A stretch of DNA of 64,000 nt from Eremomyces bilateralis CBS 781.70 (GCF_010015585.1 NW_022985072.1:770988-834987), one strand, 5' to 3'; positions 32,891 through 45,870 are shown, counted from the first letter of the stretch. Notes: generated by a model from the letters alone, not told the origin. A program made the numbers and translations.

Positions 32891-34473
32891 GGTGCCGGTG
32901 AAGATATAAACAAAGGACGATGTTATTCATGGAACTCGCGGAAGAGAAAGACCGGCTGTCATGCAATTGAGCAGAAAGGGAGCCGTTCCGGGGAAGATAA
33001 TTCGACGGTGAGCGAGCGAAAGTCCGGTTGTAGTACAGGTGAATGCAACCGTTGCCCCGTGATGCAGGAACCGTCGAGGATGATCCAAATGCGTTCGATT
33101 TCCAGGCAACCAGAGCAATATCACAACACAGCAAGGTGAAAGCTTCAGCGTAGCAAGGTGACTTTCTCCAAAGCCCCGACCCCTTGGGCACCCTCTCCGC
33201 TCAAGGCGTGGCTATAAGATATTGTCGTCTGAGACTCCGCAAATCCAACGGCTCTAGAAATCGAGATAGAGAGTTCGCAGGTCACGGTTCGGTGGAGTGG
33301 TGAAACATGTCGAAGGACGTGATGTGTATCCATGCATTCGCTGCGGTAGAAGGTGTGATAGTAGGACCCGTGTTTGACTGAGATCTTCGGGTCCAATGCA
33401 GTTCGAAGTTAATACCTAGGCACTCAAAGAGGTGATATACGAGGAAGAAAAGAGTAATCGTCAGCGGTGGTGGAGGTTTACGGTGAGTGGTTGGAAGTTT
33501 GGAAAACGGTGAGATTTCTACCAGAGCAACGAATGGGCGTCGACCACATGCCCACCTTGTGATGATGATCTTGCATGTGTTCTCACCGCAGTGAATCAGT
33601 ATTATAATTTACATTGTAGCGATCAAGATTGTCTTAGATGAAGTGATGGTCTACTCTTTATTATATATTGGTATCAGATGTATCTCCCTGATATGGGCTT
33701 CTGCCTGCCATCCTACACGGCATATCACATTCAACCTCCAGAAGTCCCCCTCAGCTAATACCTGAATCCTGACTCCCGGATACGATACCCTGAAAACTTG
33801 AACAACAAAAGCAAGTAACGAGCGATCATCCCGGTTCGCTAAAGTGACGGAATACAGGGAATGGGATCGCCCGCTGACTCGCATAACCAAATCCCTTGCC
33901 GAACAGGCTCCCCTTTGGGCACTAAAACTGCAACTGGACCCCGCGAGAAGAGCCCCGTTGTAACTCGGTCCCAAGGTCGGAATAAGGGGTCTTCCTCTAC
34001 CAGATCAGATATCAAGATCACCACGTTCAGCGTGAGAAACTAATCAAACTTACAGATCACTGGCTCATCGCAGCCGCGTTTTCCGTACGACGGGAATCCG
34101 CGATACTGAATGTAAGACAAGCATCAAGGAAGCACCCGTCAAGCAAAGACACGAAGACGTCATTGGGGTTGCGCAGCGGGAGAATTCGGGGAAAGTCGCC
34201 ATCCATGCCGCTTCAGCCTTATGCTTAACATCCAACTACGACAAGGGGACAGAGGACCATAAGGACATTGGAAGAGAATAATGTCTGGGTGGCTGGAGAT
34301 GAAATAGGAAGTCTTTGTTCTATTTCATAGGGTTCGTCATTTCGACTTGGGTCCGACAGGTTTCTATGACCCGTCCAACTACAGGTACATACAAGAATAC
34401 CACCACCATAATAGGTCTATACAAAGTCCGCTCCAACCACCAACCAAGATGCCACCCACCCCTTCCGTTCCCC
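32891..34473. other. Upstream region of the J-domain gene
   Basis: This 1.6-kb spacer holds overlapping short frames on both strands without motifs. It is the likely promoter region of the J-protein gene and the 3' flank of the HECT gene. I see no repeat or RNA gene. Confidence 0.5.
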
Positions 34474-37400
34474 TTACTTTAACCCAAATCCCCCACTCTC
34501 CGTCACCGCCCTCCACAACTTCTCCACCAGCCGCCGCCGCGTTGAATACCCCCACAGCATCACCTGATTGAAGCACGTCCGCGCGATCGGGAACCGCTCC
34601 TCCACCCCGGGCCCGACCCCCGCGCACGTCACCCGAATCACCAGGCTCGCTGCCCCCACCGCCGGCACCCGGTCGCTCCCCGTGATGAACCCCAGAATCC
34701 GCCGCTGGTCCGCCGCGTTCGCCACTCGGAACACCTCCCAGAACCACTTGACTACGGGGATCTGCTCGGCCGGGTCGGTCGCCGTCGTGCCGTTGGGGAG
34801 TTTCCACCCTTCGTACACGGCGACCGCTTGGAGGGACGCCACATCGACGCCCTGCTCGGCGTCGGCGCCGCGGACGAGGAGCTCGACTTCTTCCGCGCGG
34901 AAGAGGGACGTCGCGTTGCCGGCGCACACGGTCCAGAAGCCGCGTTTGAAGGGCTCGAATTGGCGGGCGACGGCGCCGTCAAGGACGTAGCGGACGTAGG
35001 CGTCGACGTAGGCGCCGACGTTATCGTTGGTGACGGGGGTGTTGGCGCCGTTGGGGGCAAGTTCGAAGGGGAATGGGGACCCGTAGCGGTCGAGGGAGGC
35101 GGTGAAGTCGAGGGTGAGGTCGGTGAGGTCGCCGGTGTAGGTGAGAAGGGAGCGGAGGCTGCGGGCTAGGGTGGGGTGGAGTTCGGAGAGGTCGTCGAGG
35201 GTGGGGACGAATGGGGGTTGGGTGTGTGGTTGCGCGGGGACGTTGTGGGCGTCTCGGGATTGGGATGAGGCGGAGGGGTGGGAGGATGATGGGGCGTTGG
35301 CGAGTAGTTTGCGGAAGCAGAAGGGTGGGAGCGCAACGTCGAGGATGGTGCTGTTGTAGATTGCGAGGCCGAGGACCGCGCCGACGAGGTGGTATTGGTC
35401 GGATTGTTCGAAGGAGAAGGGATTGAAATAGCAGTAGTTGGACTCCGAGTCGTAGAGGAACATTCCTAACTTGGGTTAGCCATTGCGGCATTTCGGATGG
35501 AACTATCAAGGAACAAACTTACCATGATTCGGATCAAACAACTCCCTCACCAGCAGGAGGAACCACTCCTTCCTTAATCCGCCAGCATCAATCCCTTCTT
35601 CTCCAGCGAACTGCACTCGCAACCCTTTCTTCACCTCCTCCACCCCACTTCCACCCACGCTCTCACTAATCCTCGTCAAACTATCCTCCACCAAACAGTC
35701 CCTTCGGACCCTCAGATGGAAGTACTGCTCCACCACCCGATTCTTCAACAACCCATCAAAGAACGCTTCACGCGCCTTGTTCTCCATCTGTCGCCGCGCA
35801 TCGTATTCTAGAATGCGGATCTTCGCCCCGATCGACAGGAAGAAGGGATACTGACAGAACGTAAACGTCGCCCGACGCGACTCCCACGCCTCGAAGTCCG
35901 CGATCAAGTCGCCGGAATAGTCGAGCAACGTGTTGTAGAAGTCAGATGTCGGCAGGAGTTGCCCATGGTTTCGAGCACGGTGTCGTACGGTGGCGGCTGA
36001 TAGGTCACCCGCACCGTCGACGTCGGGAGGCGGTGGCAGGCGTCGGGAGTAGTAAATGCTATTCGCGGCAAACAGCAATGCCATCACCTTGGATGCGGCT
36101 TTCAATTGCCAGTCGTCCGCGTACACAGGTACCCGCGCCCCGGGGAATACCTCCGATTTCCTACCGTTCGCACGGCGCGATCCGGATCCGCTCGCGCCGA
36201 CGCCGCTACCAAAGCCAGAATTATTTGATAGTCCGATCGCAGCATGCAGCTGTGCTGATGTCGAGGAGCCGATGCCAAGGCTCGGGATCAACCCGGCGGT
36301 GGGATCCTGGTTCTGGCTGTTGCTCCGTTTGCGCTGGTCCTGCCGGCTGAGACGGTAGGTCACGAAGCTTGCGACGATGTCCACGGTGGTCGTGAAATGA
36401 CGTTCTTCGTACTTGGAAAACCAGCTGACAAGGACGCGGTGGCATTCGGGAGGAAGAGTGGAGAGGAGCCCGAGAATCCGCTTGATGATTCCGGAGTGGT
36501 TGCCGGGCTCATTCGTCCGGGCTCGACCGCGGGAGGGCGAGGGCTGATGGGGGGTGGATTGCAAATATGGTCGGTCTACGTTCGGATGGAGTGTTCGAGA
36601 CGGTCGCCTCGGCTTGGGCAATTGCAACGCATCCGCCATGGATTTTCGGCGGACATATCGACGGGCCGTAGAACCATGAAGTATCGGGTTGGCTAGCAGG
36701 ATAAGAAGAAAACGGATATCGTTCGGCTCCCGTAGCGGCCGGCCGGGTCGTTTGAGGAGGTTCTCGGCGACTTTTAAAAGGACTCGTTGGGTGTGAATTC
36801 GCGCATCCTCCAGATCTTGCTCTATCTCTTCCACTGCCGTTCCATAGTCCGGAGTATCCTCGGCGGGAAGTGTGCCGGGCATTACAGTCTTTGCGACTTC
36901 ACGCCAGGACTGGCCAGCACAGAAGACGGAGTTGTACCACTGGTTCACCTCGAACCAATGCATCATCGGCGACCGATTGGTAACGAGCGAGCGAGACGGT
37001 TCCACGTGCGGTTCCTGGCGAGAGTATCCTTCATGAGACACATTCCGTTCAAGCCTTCCGGTCCACCAGAGACCGTTTTCAGCAACGTCGCCCAATAATA
37101 ACGTCTTGGCATCCAACTCGGGGGCAACTCCTGGGAAGCCAAGTGCTTGATTAGGCCGTTCGTCTCTTGACCTTGGGGTGGATATTTGGGCGGAACCCTC
37201 GCTGCGAGTTCGATGTCCTGTTTTCGGGCGTCCAAGGGCGAAAGATGAGTTCAGGCACTCCCAATTGCCGAAGCTGCTGATGATATAGTCTTCGAGGGGT
37301 CGGAAAATACCTCGGACTCGATCGAAACGTCTCCGCTCCTCCATCTCGGCTTGGGTTAACCTGGGACTAGGTAATTTAGGTGAAGGAATAGGTGGGTCCA

Positions 37401-38446
37401 CGGAGGCGGGATGAGGTGATATAGGAGGTGGAGGAGGGCGACGGTTTGGCGGTGGAGGCGCTTTTTCAGGAGCAGAGCTGGACAGCGTAGTGGGCCTCAG
37501 GGTAGCTTCGGACCCTCTGTGGCCCCGTTGTCGAATCTCAAGGTGTTTCCCGAGAGCCTCGTCGATAGGATTGTCTTCCATCCCGTTCTGATCGGCTGTA
37601 ATCGGACCGGGAGACTCTCGAAGATCTCCGCCAGGTGATGGTGTATGTTCTCCGCCTTCAGGGAGGTTTGGCGGTCCCGGCATGGGCCGTAATCGAGGCG
37701 TGCCTGCTTGGCCGTTTTCCATATTCTTGCGGGAATGGAGGTATATTTCTATACATCGGTGGATAATGGCTCGTGTCCGCTCAACAGACAGAGGATATAC
37801 TGTGAAATCGAAGTCAGTTTCAAGCCGATGTTACCGGATATCCTCACGTACCTCTCTGCGGCTGACCGGCCCCAGGATAGGTCCCTGGGTGCTCTTGACC
37901 TTCGCTCCTTACTTGCCGTTCGCCTCGTCTCTGCTGTGACATCGGCTCCAAATCATTGACCATCAAGCATGACATGCACCGGAAGACTTTCAGACCTTTC
38001 GGCCATTTGACTTTCGAATCGCATGTCATACATCGTCCAATCTCGATGTCTTTGTCCTCGGCTCGTTTAGTCGTTGGAATCCTCTTCAGCGGACTTCCAT
38101 TCGGAGAGCTGTCCACATCCTGATGGACGAATTCATCGTCGGTCGAGTCGACCGCTCCGTCTGCCTCGACATTCGCCGCACTCTTCCGTCGACCGAATAT
38201 ATTGGGGAAAGGATGGCTGAGACTCCTCGCATGCTGTCGTTTTGGCATCGTGGAGCGCGTGGAAGGAACACCTGGCCGGGCATGATGCAGCGTGGGTATC
38301 GAGGAGCGGTCTGGAGGATTATAGGTGGAGTTACCAGGAGTTCTCCCACCGTTCCGACTTGCTCCAGCGTTGCGATTCGGATTCGTGGAGTCGATTATGG
38401 GATGCGGGATGGTTGGATGTGGGAACTGGTACGGTGAAAGAGGCAT
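34474..38446 (-). CDS. hul4: HECT-type E3 ubiquitin ligase, Hul4-like
   Basis: Exons 38446-37852, 37799-35523 and 35465-34474 give 3864 nt, 1287 aa. The start is the ATG of MPLSPYQFPHP; an upstream in-frame GTG is ignored. Residues ~135-165 hold a zinc ribbon (CMTCDSKVKW ... FRCMSCLMVND) typical of Hul4 proteins in moulds. A disordered stretch follows, then an all-helical middle region (VERTRAIIHRCIEIYL ... HWFEVNQWYNSVF). The HECT domain starts near VRRDCLVEDSL, with GIDAGGLRKEWFLLL, FSFEQSDQYHLVGAVLGLAIYN split over two exons, and the catalytic Cys in ARTCFNQVMLWGYS at about residue 1254. The enzyme takes ubiquitin from an E2 as a thioester and transfers it to substrates; yeast Hul4 works in nuclear protein turnover. 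Both introns are 52-57 nt GT-AG. Confidence 0.9.
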
Positions 38447-39722
38447 GAACTTCTGAGAAGCTTGAATCACTCAAGGAATGGGTATTGCTAGGATTTAGTG
38501 TTGGGCATGGAGCGATCTGAGTGAGATCTAACGAACTGTCAGGGACCTTGTTCACTAATGCAAGGCGCTGGGGGTTGCTTCGTGTTCATACTTACGACGT
38601 CACTAAGTGCGGAATCACTGCGGATACTGGCGCCGTCTGACACAATAATAGAACTCGTCTTAACGTCTTCCGGTGAAGCGATGCCGTGGCCTGGTAGCGC
38701 TAATAGCTATGAATTGAGGGGTGAACGAGCGGAAATGTCGCGTGTGGAACGAATGCAGACGACATTGATGATGCCGAATACGAGGTCGCCTTGTGGATCA
38801 CGGAAACAATGCCATCCCCTCTCAATTTAAATACGCTCCAGCCAGAATTTAAGGAAGTCAAGATGTAGGTAGACCTCGATGCGGCGAAGGGAGGTGCGTA
38901 GGTCTGTAACTCTGTAAGGGTCGTGGCCCAACGGTCCTGTCTCCAGAATAAACCGTCAATCTGGTAGTTATGGCCACCCAGTCCGATTATTCCAGTTGTA
39001 ATTTGCTCAGACCAGTCGGTGGAACCTTGGTAGGGTGGGAAAGCTACATACCGAATTCAAATACTCCGTATATTTTGCAGATCTCGGCCCTTGGGGTGGA
39101 CTAGCGTCGCATGTAGAACAAATGGGAGAAGAGGAATCATGCATATGGAGGGATATGGATTATTATATATGAGTAAGAGGGAAGAATTGACGTTTATTTA
39201 ACAAGCTCACGAATCAATGGAATGGGATTAAGATGCAACTCTCAAGTCGCAACTCATGAACTCAGCTGCGGATAGAGGACGCCATCTCGGGTGGCTTCCG
39301 CGTGCAGCTTCAAGGTCTTGAGCAATTGCCAATTGGCATCCGGCAGACTCGGGGCATAATTACCCAGATGCGACCTATCAACTAATTAATTAGGGACATC
39401 AGTGCGAGTTTCCCATGCCAAGAGCATCGTCTTTGATCCGTCGATCTCTTGCGGTATGTCGCGTATGACTGCAGATCCAGGAGATGACTACTATGTAATA
39501 CCGTCTGACACAATCTGAAAATGGAGAATTTCTGGTGAAATGGCGTCTTGGAATATGGCCCCAACTGCAGCTCTACAGGATCCACTAAAGATAATAATTG
39601 GGAACTTAACTAACTTAGATATAACGGTTAAGTTCGCAGCAGCAGATGGGAAGAAATCTGGGTTTATCGGCGCCATGGGAAATAATTAGTTATAGTATTT
39701 CTCTCAAATACTTTGCTATCCA
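38447..39722. other. Spacer between HECT gene and tRNA
   Basis: The HECT gene's leader and promoter should lie at the left end. The rest holds no supported gene. A run of AT-rich sequence precedes the tRNA. Confidence 0.5.
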
Positions 39723-39794
39723 GGAGTGGTAGCTCAGTGGTAGAGCATGGGATTGCAGATCCCAGGGTCTCGCGTTCGATCCGCGATCGCTCCT
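39723..39794 (+). tRNA. tRNA-Cys (anticodon GCA)
   Basis: A complete cloverleaf is visible without an intron. The acceptor stem GGAGTGG pairs with TCGCTCC (two G-U pairs) and is followed by a T discriminator base. The D arm is GCTC/GAGC. The anticodon stem TGGGA/TCCCA holds the loop TTGCAGA. The variable loop has 5 nt, and the T arm TCGCG/CGCGA holds loop TTCGATC. The A box (TAGCTCAGTGG) and B box (GTTCGATCC) are internal. The gene for the matching synthetase lies 6.3 kb downstream. Confidence 0.97.
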
Positions 39795-39804
39795 TTCGAG
39801 TTTC

Positions 39805-39809
39805 TTTTT
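39805..39809 (+). terminator. Pol III T-run terminator of tRNA-Cys
   Basis: TTTTT begins 11 nt after the tRNA 3' end, and a second T6 run follows at about 39812. This is the usual RNA polymerase III stop signal. Confidence 0.75.
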
Positions 39810-40375
39810 GGTTTTTTAAAACTTTTTTGGCCTTGCCCCTTTTCGCCCATTCCATCTAACTTAGTAGAGTCGACACTTTAGTAAAGATTTTTTGGGGAAG
39901 TGACGGAGGTAAAGAGTGACCTCTACCGGAGCCAAACTCTTTGCCTTTGCACAACAGACAGTGGTGGCAGTGGAAGTATTACTTGTAGTATATTTTGAAC
40001 CGTTTGATCCCCGACTATCTGCGTCTTGGCGAGCTGGTAATAGCTTTAACTAGTATTACACTGTAGCACGACCAAATATTCCTCTCTTGCCTTTTTCCGG
40101 GAGGTAGTAGTAACTATAGACTCGAGAATCAACAGACATCCATGACAAGCACGGGACCTGTGGCCATGAGAGCTTGGAGACCGGACGAACGAATCTGACC
40201 TCGGGGTATGTCAACTCCGCAGTATAGAGCGTCAGCTATGAGCTTCAAAGTTGTACCTTGGATGGCTGTACAACCGGGCGGATAGTGCGACTTAATCCTT
40301 CCACGTATATCAAACGATCGGACATCCAGGGTTGAATAGGAGCTAGGGACGCGATTGTGATGCTTTAATTCGAGT

Positions 40376-41204
40376 TCAAAAGCACCGAAATTCCATCTTA
40401 CACACGTCTTCCAAGATCTCAACCACAGTAGTGTAGCCACCTTTCCAGCATTTCAGAATGATATCTCGGAACGGGACATCGTCCATTGGCGGAAACATTT
40501 CTTCGCCACAGAGACGCTCAGCTTCATCACTATGTTCAATCTCGTCATAGGGGCGCCGTCTGGTCATGATATCGAAGATCAGAGAGCAGAACGAGAAGAT
40601 TTCGGTGGTGATGGACACTTCAAAGTGGTCCATGCCAACGACCCTCGGGTACGGTGTCTCAGGAGCAACCATGGTTCTTTGTCGTTCAGGGCGGAACCGG
40701 AGAAGTCGCAGAGCAAGATGGAAAGATCATTGTCGACCAGAAAGTCTCTTGCACTGACGTCGCCTTGGATAACATGCTTGAAATAGATGAGGGTGATACT
40801 TCCGCCCGCCGATTCTACCCACGATATCTTTGTCCGCAGCGGAACCGGTTCCATCGAGCCCAGCAGGAAGGCCTGAAGGTTGCCATTTTTCTTGTAAGGA
40901 AATAAATGCCCACCTCTGCGAACTTTATATAGGCAAGGATACCCGGTTGGTGTCCTAAGTGCTGGTAAATCTCGATTTCGCGTTCCATCAGCATCAAGGA
41001 TTCGGATTCTTGATATCTTGCATCTTTCGATACATCCTCATCGTATGTGTCCACGTTGAATTTATACGCATGATTTAAAACCGTGGTGCCATCTTGAGAA
41101 TGCCATACTGCTGCCTTACTGCCGTTCATCGGGGCGAGGATTGTGCGATACTCAGGATTGATGAACTCTGGTCGGGAGACCTCGTGGAGGCATCTTGATG
41201 ATAC
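40376..41204 (-). pseudogene. Decayed protein-kinase-like gene
   Basis: Three minus-strand frames carry consecutive pieces of one small kinase domain. Piece 1 (to about 40917) has SKAAVWHSQDG, EREIEIYQHLG and ILAYIKFAE. Piece 2 (about 40916-40673) has GHLFPYKKNGNLQAFL, HVIQGDVSARDFL and LLCDFSGSALND. Piece 3 (40672-40376) has MVAPETPYPRVVG, EIFSFCSLIFDIMTRRRPYDEI and CWKGGYTTVVEIL. The pieces abut with no room for introns, so two frame changes are implied. The catalytic-loop Asp is kept, but the Asn expected five residues later is Asp. VIQ in place of the usual HRD-type His is seen in relatives of this mould kinase family. A sequencing error could mimic one change but hardly all. The upstream exon start is not resolved. 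Confidence 0.6.
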
Positions 41205-42007
41205 CTATATGGACATTAATAACACAGCTATACAGCGGGTGCCTCATGTAATTCCCACGAGGGCGTCTACCTCAGTTAAGTGACATTAAAAACGAAATTC
41301 TTGTCCGAAACAAGAATCGATCACTGGAGGCCGGTGGTCAGGGATGGTATGGATCGCTTGCGGGGAAGGATACTGGTAACATCCCGTACATAGCCTCTAT
41401 AGAGCCATGCTTCTGAGTTCTGAGGAGGCCAGTTTAGATCTGGTGGATCCCGCCTAGGATTCTAGAGGTCTGTAGGCTGGTAAATCTAGAATGAATGTTT
41501 TGAAACATTTCATTTCTCAGGGGTTTATGTACGACAGTACGAGCAGCTTGAGCAGCGGGCTGGGACTGGACATGCAGAGTGAGTGCACTTTTCAGCCTTG
41601 CAGCCTGAAGTATTTCTGCAGCTGCACGCTGTGTTGACCAAACCAGAACTGGGGGCTTCGCGCTAAATTCGGCAGGCGCAGGCCTCCGAGATTCCGGCGC
41701 CGATCAACGTGGAGTTACGACATCCAAGTCCCAGAATCCCAGAATACCATTTGATATGCATCACCAGCTTGCGTTCATTCACGTGGAGTGAACATCACAT
41801 GCCAATTCCTGGCAAGCATGAGTTAATCGTCCGCCTGTATTCCCTTTTATGCTTCGTACTTGTATTAATCCAGATACCTTTCGTTGATTCCTCCGCCTTT
41901 TCCTATATTCCGAATCCTATCGACTCCGAAAAGCATATTTAACCATTGTACGCGCCATCCCAGAACACCTAAAGCAATCACCACCGCCAACTAAGCCGGA
42001 AGTCAGC

Positions 42008-43234
42008 ATGACTTCCGTCAAGAAATGGATTGCTCAATCCCCGCCCGTCGAATGGGTCACCCAGCAGGCCCGGGAACTCCTGATGGGCACCTTACGACAA
42101 GGGCCGATCCCACAACATGTCGCCTTCGTGATGGACGGCAACCGTCGGTTCGCGCGCGGCAACAATATGGAGACGATTGAAGGGCACAACTTGGGTTTCG
42201 AGGCCCTTGTGACGGTACCTTTCCCCGCGCACCGATGCGAAAGATGCCCCATGCTAATCCGCGCAGACGCTGGAAGTGTGCTACAAGGTCGGCGTCCGGG
42301 TCGTGTCCGTGTATGCGTTCAGCATCGAGAATTTCAAGCGGTCGAAGTATGAGGTGGATGCCTTGATGGATATGGCGAAGGTCAAGATCGGGCAACTCGC
42401 GCAGTATGGTGAGCTGATGCAGATGTACGGGGTTCGGTTCCAGTTTCTGGGCAGGCGAGAGATGTTGCGACCCGATGTGTTAGAGGTCATCGACCGGGCG
42501 ATTGAGTCGACCAGCAAGAATGGACGGTGAGGACATCAATATCAGGCGAAATAACGGTAAACAAAGCATGGCTAATTCCCCGCAGAGCCATCCTCAATAT
42601 CTGCGCTCCATACACCTCACGAGACGAGATCACCACCGCGATCCGCGACACCGTCATCGACTACAGCAAACCCGTCCCCCCCTCCTTCAAGCGTCCCTTC
42701 TCCGAGAATCGTATCGCCCGCAACATCCGCGCCCAGCAACTCGCATCCGGCAGCGATGGCCCTGCGGAAAACGACTCCCAGTTCCAACCGGACGGCGCTC
42801 CCCAAACCGAAGCAGGCGCATCCCAAGCCCCGGACAACACCACCAACGGCCGCTCCGACGCCGACTCCGCCTCCGTCACCTCCGCCTCCCACACCTCCAA
42901 CACCCTCCGCCCGAGCACCACGACCAGCACGACCTCCCCGACCACCTTCCCCGACCCCGAAACCATCACCTCGGCGACGTTGACCGATTACATGTTCACG
43001 GCGGGGATGCCGCCGCTCGACCTATTCATCCGCACGTCGGGCGTCGAGCGGCTGAGCGATTTCATGCTGTGGCAATGCCACGAGAACACCGAGATCGTGT
43101 TCGTCAACTCCCTGTGGCCGGAGTTTGGGCTGGCTCGTTTCTTACCCGTCCTGTTGGAATGGCAGTGGGATCAGATGACTGGGAATCGGGGCGGAAAGGG
43201 TCGGTGGAATGGGAGAGGGTTGAAGGTCGCGTAG
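42008..43234 (+). CDS. rer2: Dehydrodolichyl diphosphate synthase (cis-prenyltransferase)
   Basis: Exons 42008-42214, 42267-42526 and 42586-43234 give 1116 nt, 371 aa. The enzyme condenses isopentenyl diphosphate onto farnesyl diphosphate to make the dolichol backbone for N-glycosylation and GPI anchors, at the ER membrane. Seen directly: the pyrophosphate-binding loop HVAFVMDGNRRFAR with its catalytic Asp, VVSVYAFSIENFKRS, the AILNICAPYTSRDEI segment, and LDLFIRTSGVERLSDFMLWQ near the C-terminus. A ~90-residue Ser/Thr/Ala-rich insert separates the last two; such inserts are common in mould Rer2. Introns are 52 and 59 nt with CTAAT branch sites. The next gene follows in tandem after ~480 bp. 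Confidence 0.93.
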
Positions 43235-43714
43235 ATACGAATACCTATAAATCTATCCCCATTTTTTCACCACGAGCATGCGTCCCGTCCTGTCTATTTA
43301 TACGTTCAACGGTTCGGTCCGGGGTGATGTATGCAATTTTTCCGCTCCGCCACAGGATTAGCCCTATCCCCTTCACCCTTCACATATGCCGGGCGGGGCA
43401 TGGCATAAAGCAGGGAATTGATATCGAATTATCGATGATCCTCCACGGAGCCTCATGGTGCACTACGGAATACGAAACGGCAAGGAAATTTGTTGCACAG
43501 CGTCATGTCTCATTTAACATTGCGTTGACTCGAAAAGTCTCACCTGTTTGAGGTTTATAAATCGTCAAATGTTAATCCTTTTCTCATTCATCCGCTTCAT
43601 ATGCGATTCCATGTGGCCCGACTCAGCTCCAGAGCTGTCCCTATCGAATTCATACCGCTGTTGGTATATTGGTTTTTTTGTATATTTTCGTAAGGCTAGG
43701 CTGGTTGGTGAAGT

Positions 43715-45870
43715 ATGGTACGTACTCCTTATGAGGCAGTATTATTCGTCCTACACTCCGACTGTATATTGACGATCGACAGTTACCATGGCAGCTTTCC
43801 TTCGTCATCGCGTCCTACGTGCTCCCTCCTAGCTCCGCACAACTCTTCCCCCCTCCTCCAGTCTACTCCACCATCCTCCACTCTGCCAGCAACCCGAATG
43901 TCACCATCTCCTACACGTCCCCCGAAAAGGGGACTTGTGCCACCATTTTCGACACTCAGAGCCAATACACCGGCTACATAGCCTTGCCTCCTGGCAGCAT
44001 CTCATCTTTCCCGACCAACCATACCACCAACCTCTTCTTTTGGTTCGTCGAGGCGCGGGTCCATCCCGAGACCGCCCCGCTGACGGTATGGCTAAACGGC
44101 GGCCCGGGGAGCAGCAGCATGGCGGGACTCTTTCAAGAGGCAGGACCGTGTGAGGTGGTTCAGATGGCCGACGGCAACTATGGCACGCAGCCGCGGTGGT
44201 GGGGGTGGGATCGCAGCTCAAATCTGCTGTTCATCGATCAGCCGGTGCAAACGGGGTTCTCATACGATTCGCTGGCGAACGCGTCCTATGATATCCTTCG
44301 GGACGAGTTCGTCAAGCCTCCGACCGATGTGCCGGACGGAACTCCGGCATACGGGTTCCTCAACGGGACGTTTAGTAGCGGAGACACATGGTCGACGGCG
44401 AACACCAGCGTGGCCGCCGCGCATGCAGTATGGCATTTCATGCAGGCATTCCTCCCATCATTTCCGAAATACAATCCCTCTATACCGGAGAATTCTACAG
44501 CCGGAGGAACGGTCGAAATCAACCTCGTCACCGAGAGCTATGGCGGCATCTTCGGCCCAACCTTCGCAACGGTCTTCGAGCAGCAAAACTCCCAGAAGTC
44601 AGTCGGCCTCCGCGGCAACACCACCGCTCTCGAGATCCGGCTATCGAGCCTCATCATCATGAACGGCATGATCGACCTCATCACCCAGATTCCCTTCCTC
44701 CTCACCTTTCCCGCGAACAACACCTACGGTCTCCGACTCCTCGAGCCCAACGCCGTCCAAGCGGGCCTCACCTCCTTCCACTCCCCCGCCGGATGCGAAA
44801 GCATGGTCCGCCAATGCCGCTCCCAAGCCGCCGCCCTGGACCCCACCGGCTCCGCGGCCGTCGCCTCCATCAACACCCTCTGCGCGAACGCCCAGGCGAT
44901 CTGCGGCCGTCTCCAAATGCCCTATCTCCAAACCGGCAAAAGCCTCTACGACATCCGCCACGACCACCCCCTCGTCTCCCCCTCCAGCGCCTACATCGAA
45001 TACCTTAACACTGCCCCCGTCCAGCGCTCCATCGGCGCCCCCGTTAACTTCACCGAGACCAACCGCCCCGTCTTCGACGCCTTCCAGCGCACCGGCGACT
45101 CCGCCCGCGCCAACCAACTCACCTCCCTCGCCTCCCTCCTCGACCACCACGTCCGCGTCGCCCTCCTCCACGGTGACGCCGACTACGCCTGCAACTGGCT
45201 CGGCGGCCAAGCCGTCTCCCTCGCCATCGCCGCCCTCGCCCAGACGCCCGGCTACGCAACGAAATTCCCCGCCGCCGGCTACGCCGACCTCGTCATCAAC
45301 GACACCTATGTCGGCGGCGCCGTGCGGCAGTTCGGCAACCTCTCCTTCTCCCGCATCTACGACGCGGGACACCTCCTTACCGCCGACCAGCCCGAGACCG
45401 CCTTCACCGCCTTCACGCGCATCGTCCGCGGCACGGCGCTCACGACCGGGCAGCGCGTCGACCTCGCCGGCTACGCTAGCGCCGGCCCGCCGACCGCCGA
45501 CCATGTTAACAAAATGCCCAAGCCGCGTGAGAAGACGTGCTGGGTGAGGAACCTCGGCGGCACCTGCACGGAGGCGCAGAAGGCGCTCGCGCTGGCGGGT
45601 AAGGGGGTGGTGGTGGGTGGAGTCCTGTATGAGAAGGCGGGCGATGTCAGGCCGCCGCCGGGGGAGGCGACGGGAGGGACGCCGGGGAGCCCGCTGCCGA
45701 ATACGACGTGGCCGGGGGTGGGGGACGGGGCGAGTGGGACGCGGGGGTGGCCGACGGGGGTATATACGGCGACGGGGACGCCTTCGTCGGGAGGCAGGAG
45801 GGAGAAGAGGGTGAGTGAGCGGCTGTGGGCGGTTGTGGGGGTGGCTTGGGTGTGGATGTTTAACGGGTGA
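43715..45870 (+). CDS. Secreted S10 serine carboxypeptidase, probably GPI-anchored
   Basis: The long frame has no ATG of its own upstream of the mature domain. An ATG at 43715-43717 followed directly by GTACGT, and an acceptor CGACAG at 43782, join to MLPWQLSFVIASYVLPPSSAQ, a credible signal peptide; the total is 696 aa. S10 enzymes remove C-terminal residues in acidic compartments or outside the cell. Visible: WLNGGPGSSSMAGLFQE (oxyanion region), the nucleophile in TESYGG (Ser ~253), the charge-relay Asp in HGDADYACN (~468) and His in DAGHLL (~531). There are many Asn-x-Ser/Thr sites. The C-terminus ends in a basic stretch and hydrophobic tail (LWAVVGVAWVWMF), which suggests a GPI signal. 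The ATG-only first exon is inferred; a downstream GTG start is the alternative. Confidence 0.85.

Noticed and set aside
42502-43551. 349-codon plus-strand frame overlapping the cis-prenyltransferase gene
   Set aside because: It is the wrong frame of exon 3, with Arg/Pro/His-rich shadow composition. The prenyltransferase frame carries the family motifs.
44641-45504. 287-codon minus-strand frame rich in Gly, Glu and Val
   Set aside because: It is the GC-rich antisense shadow of the carboxypeptidase gene; its composition follows from that gene's codon use.
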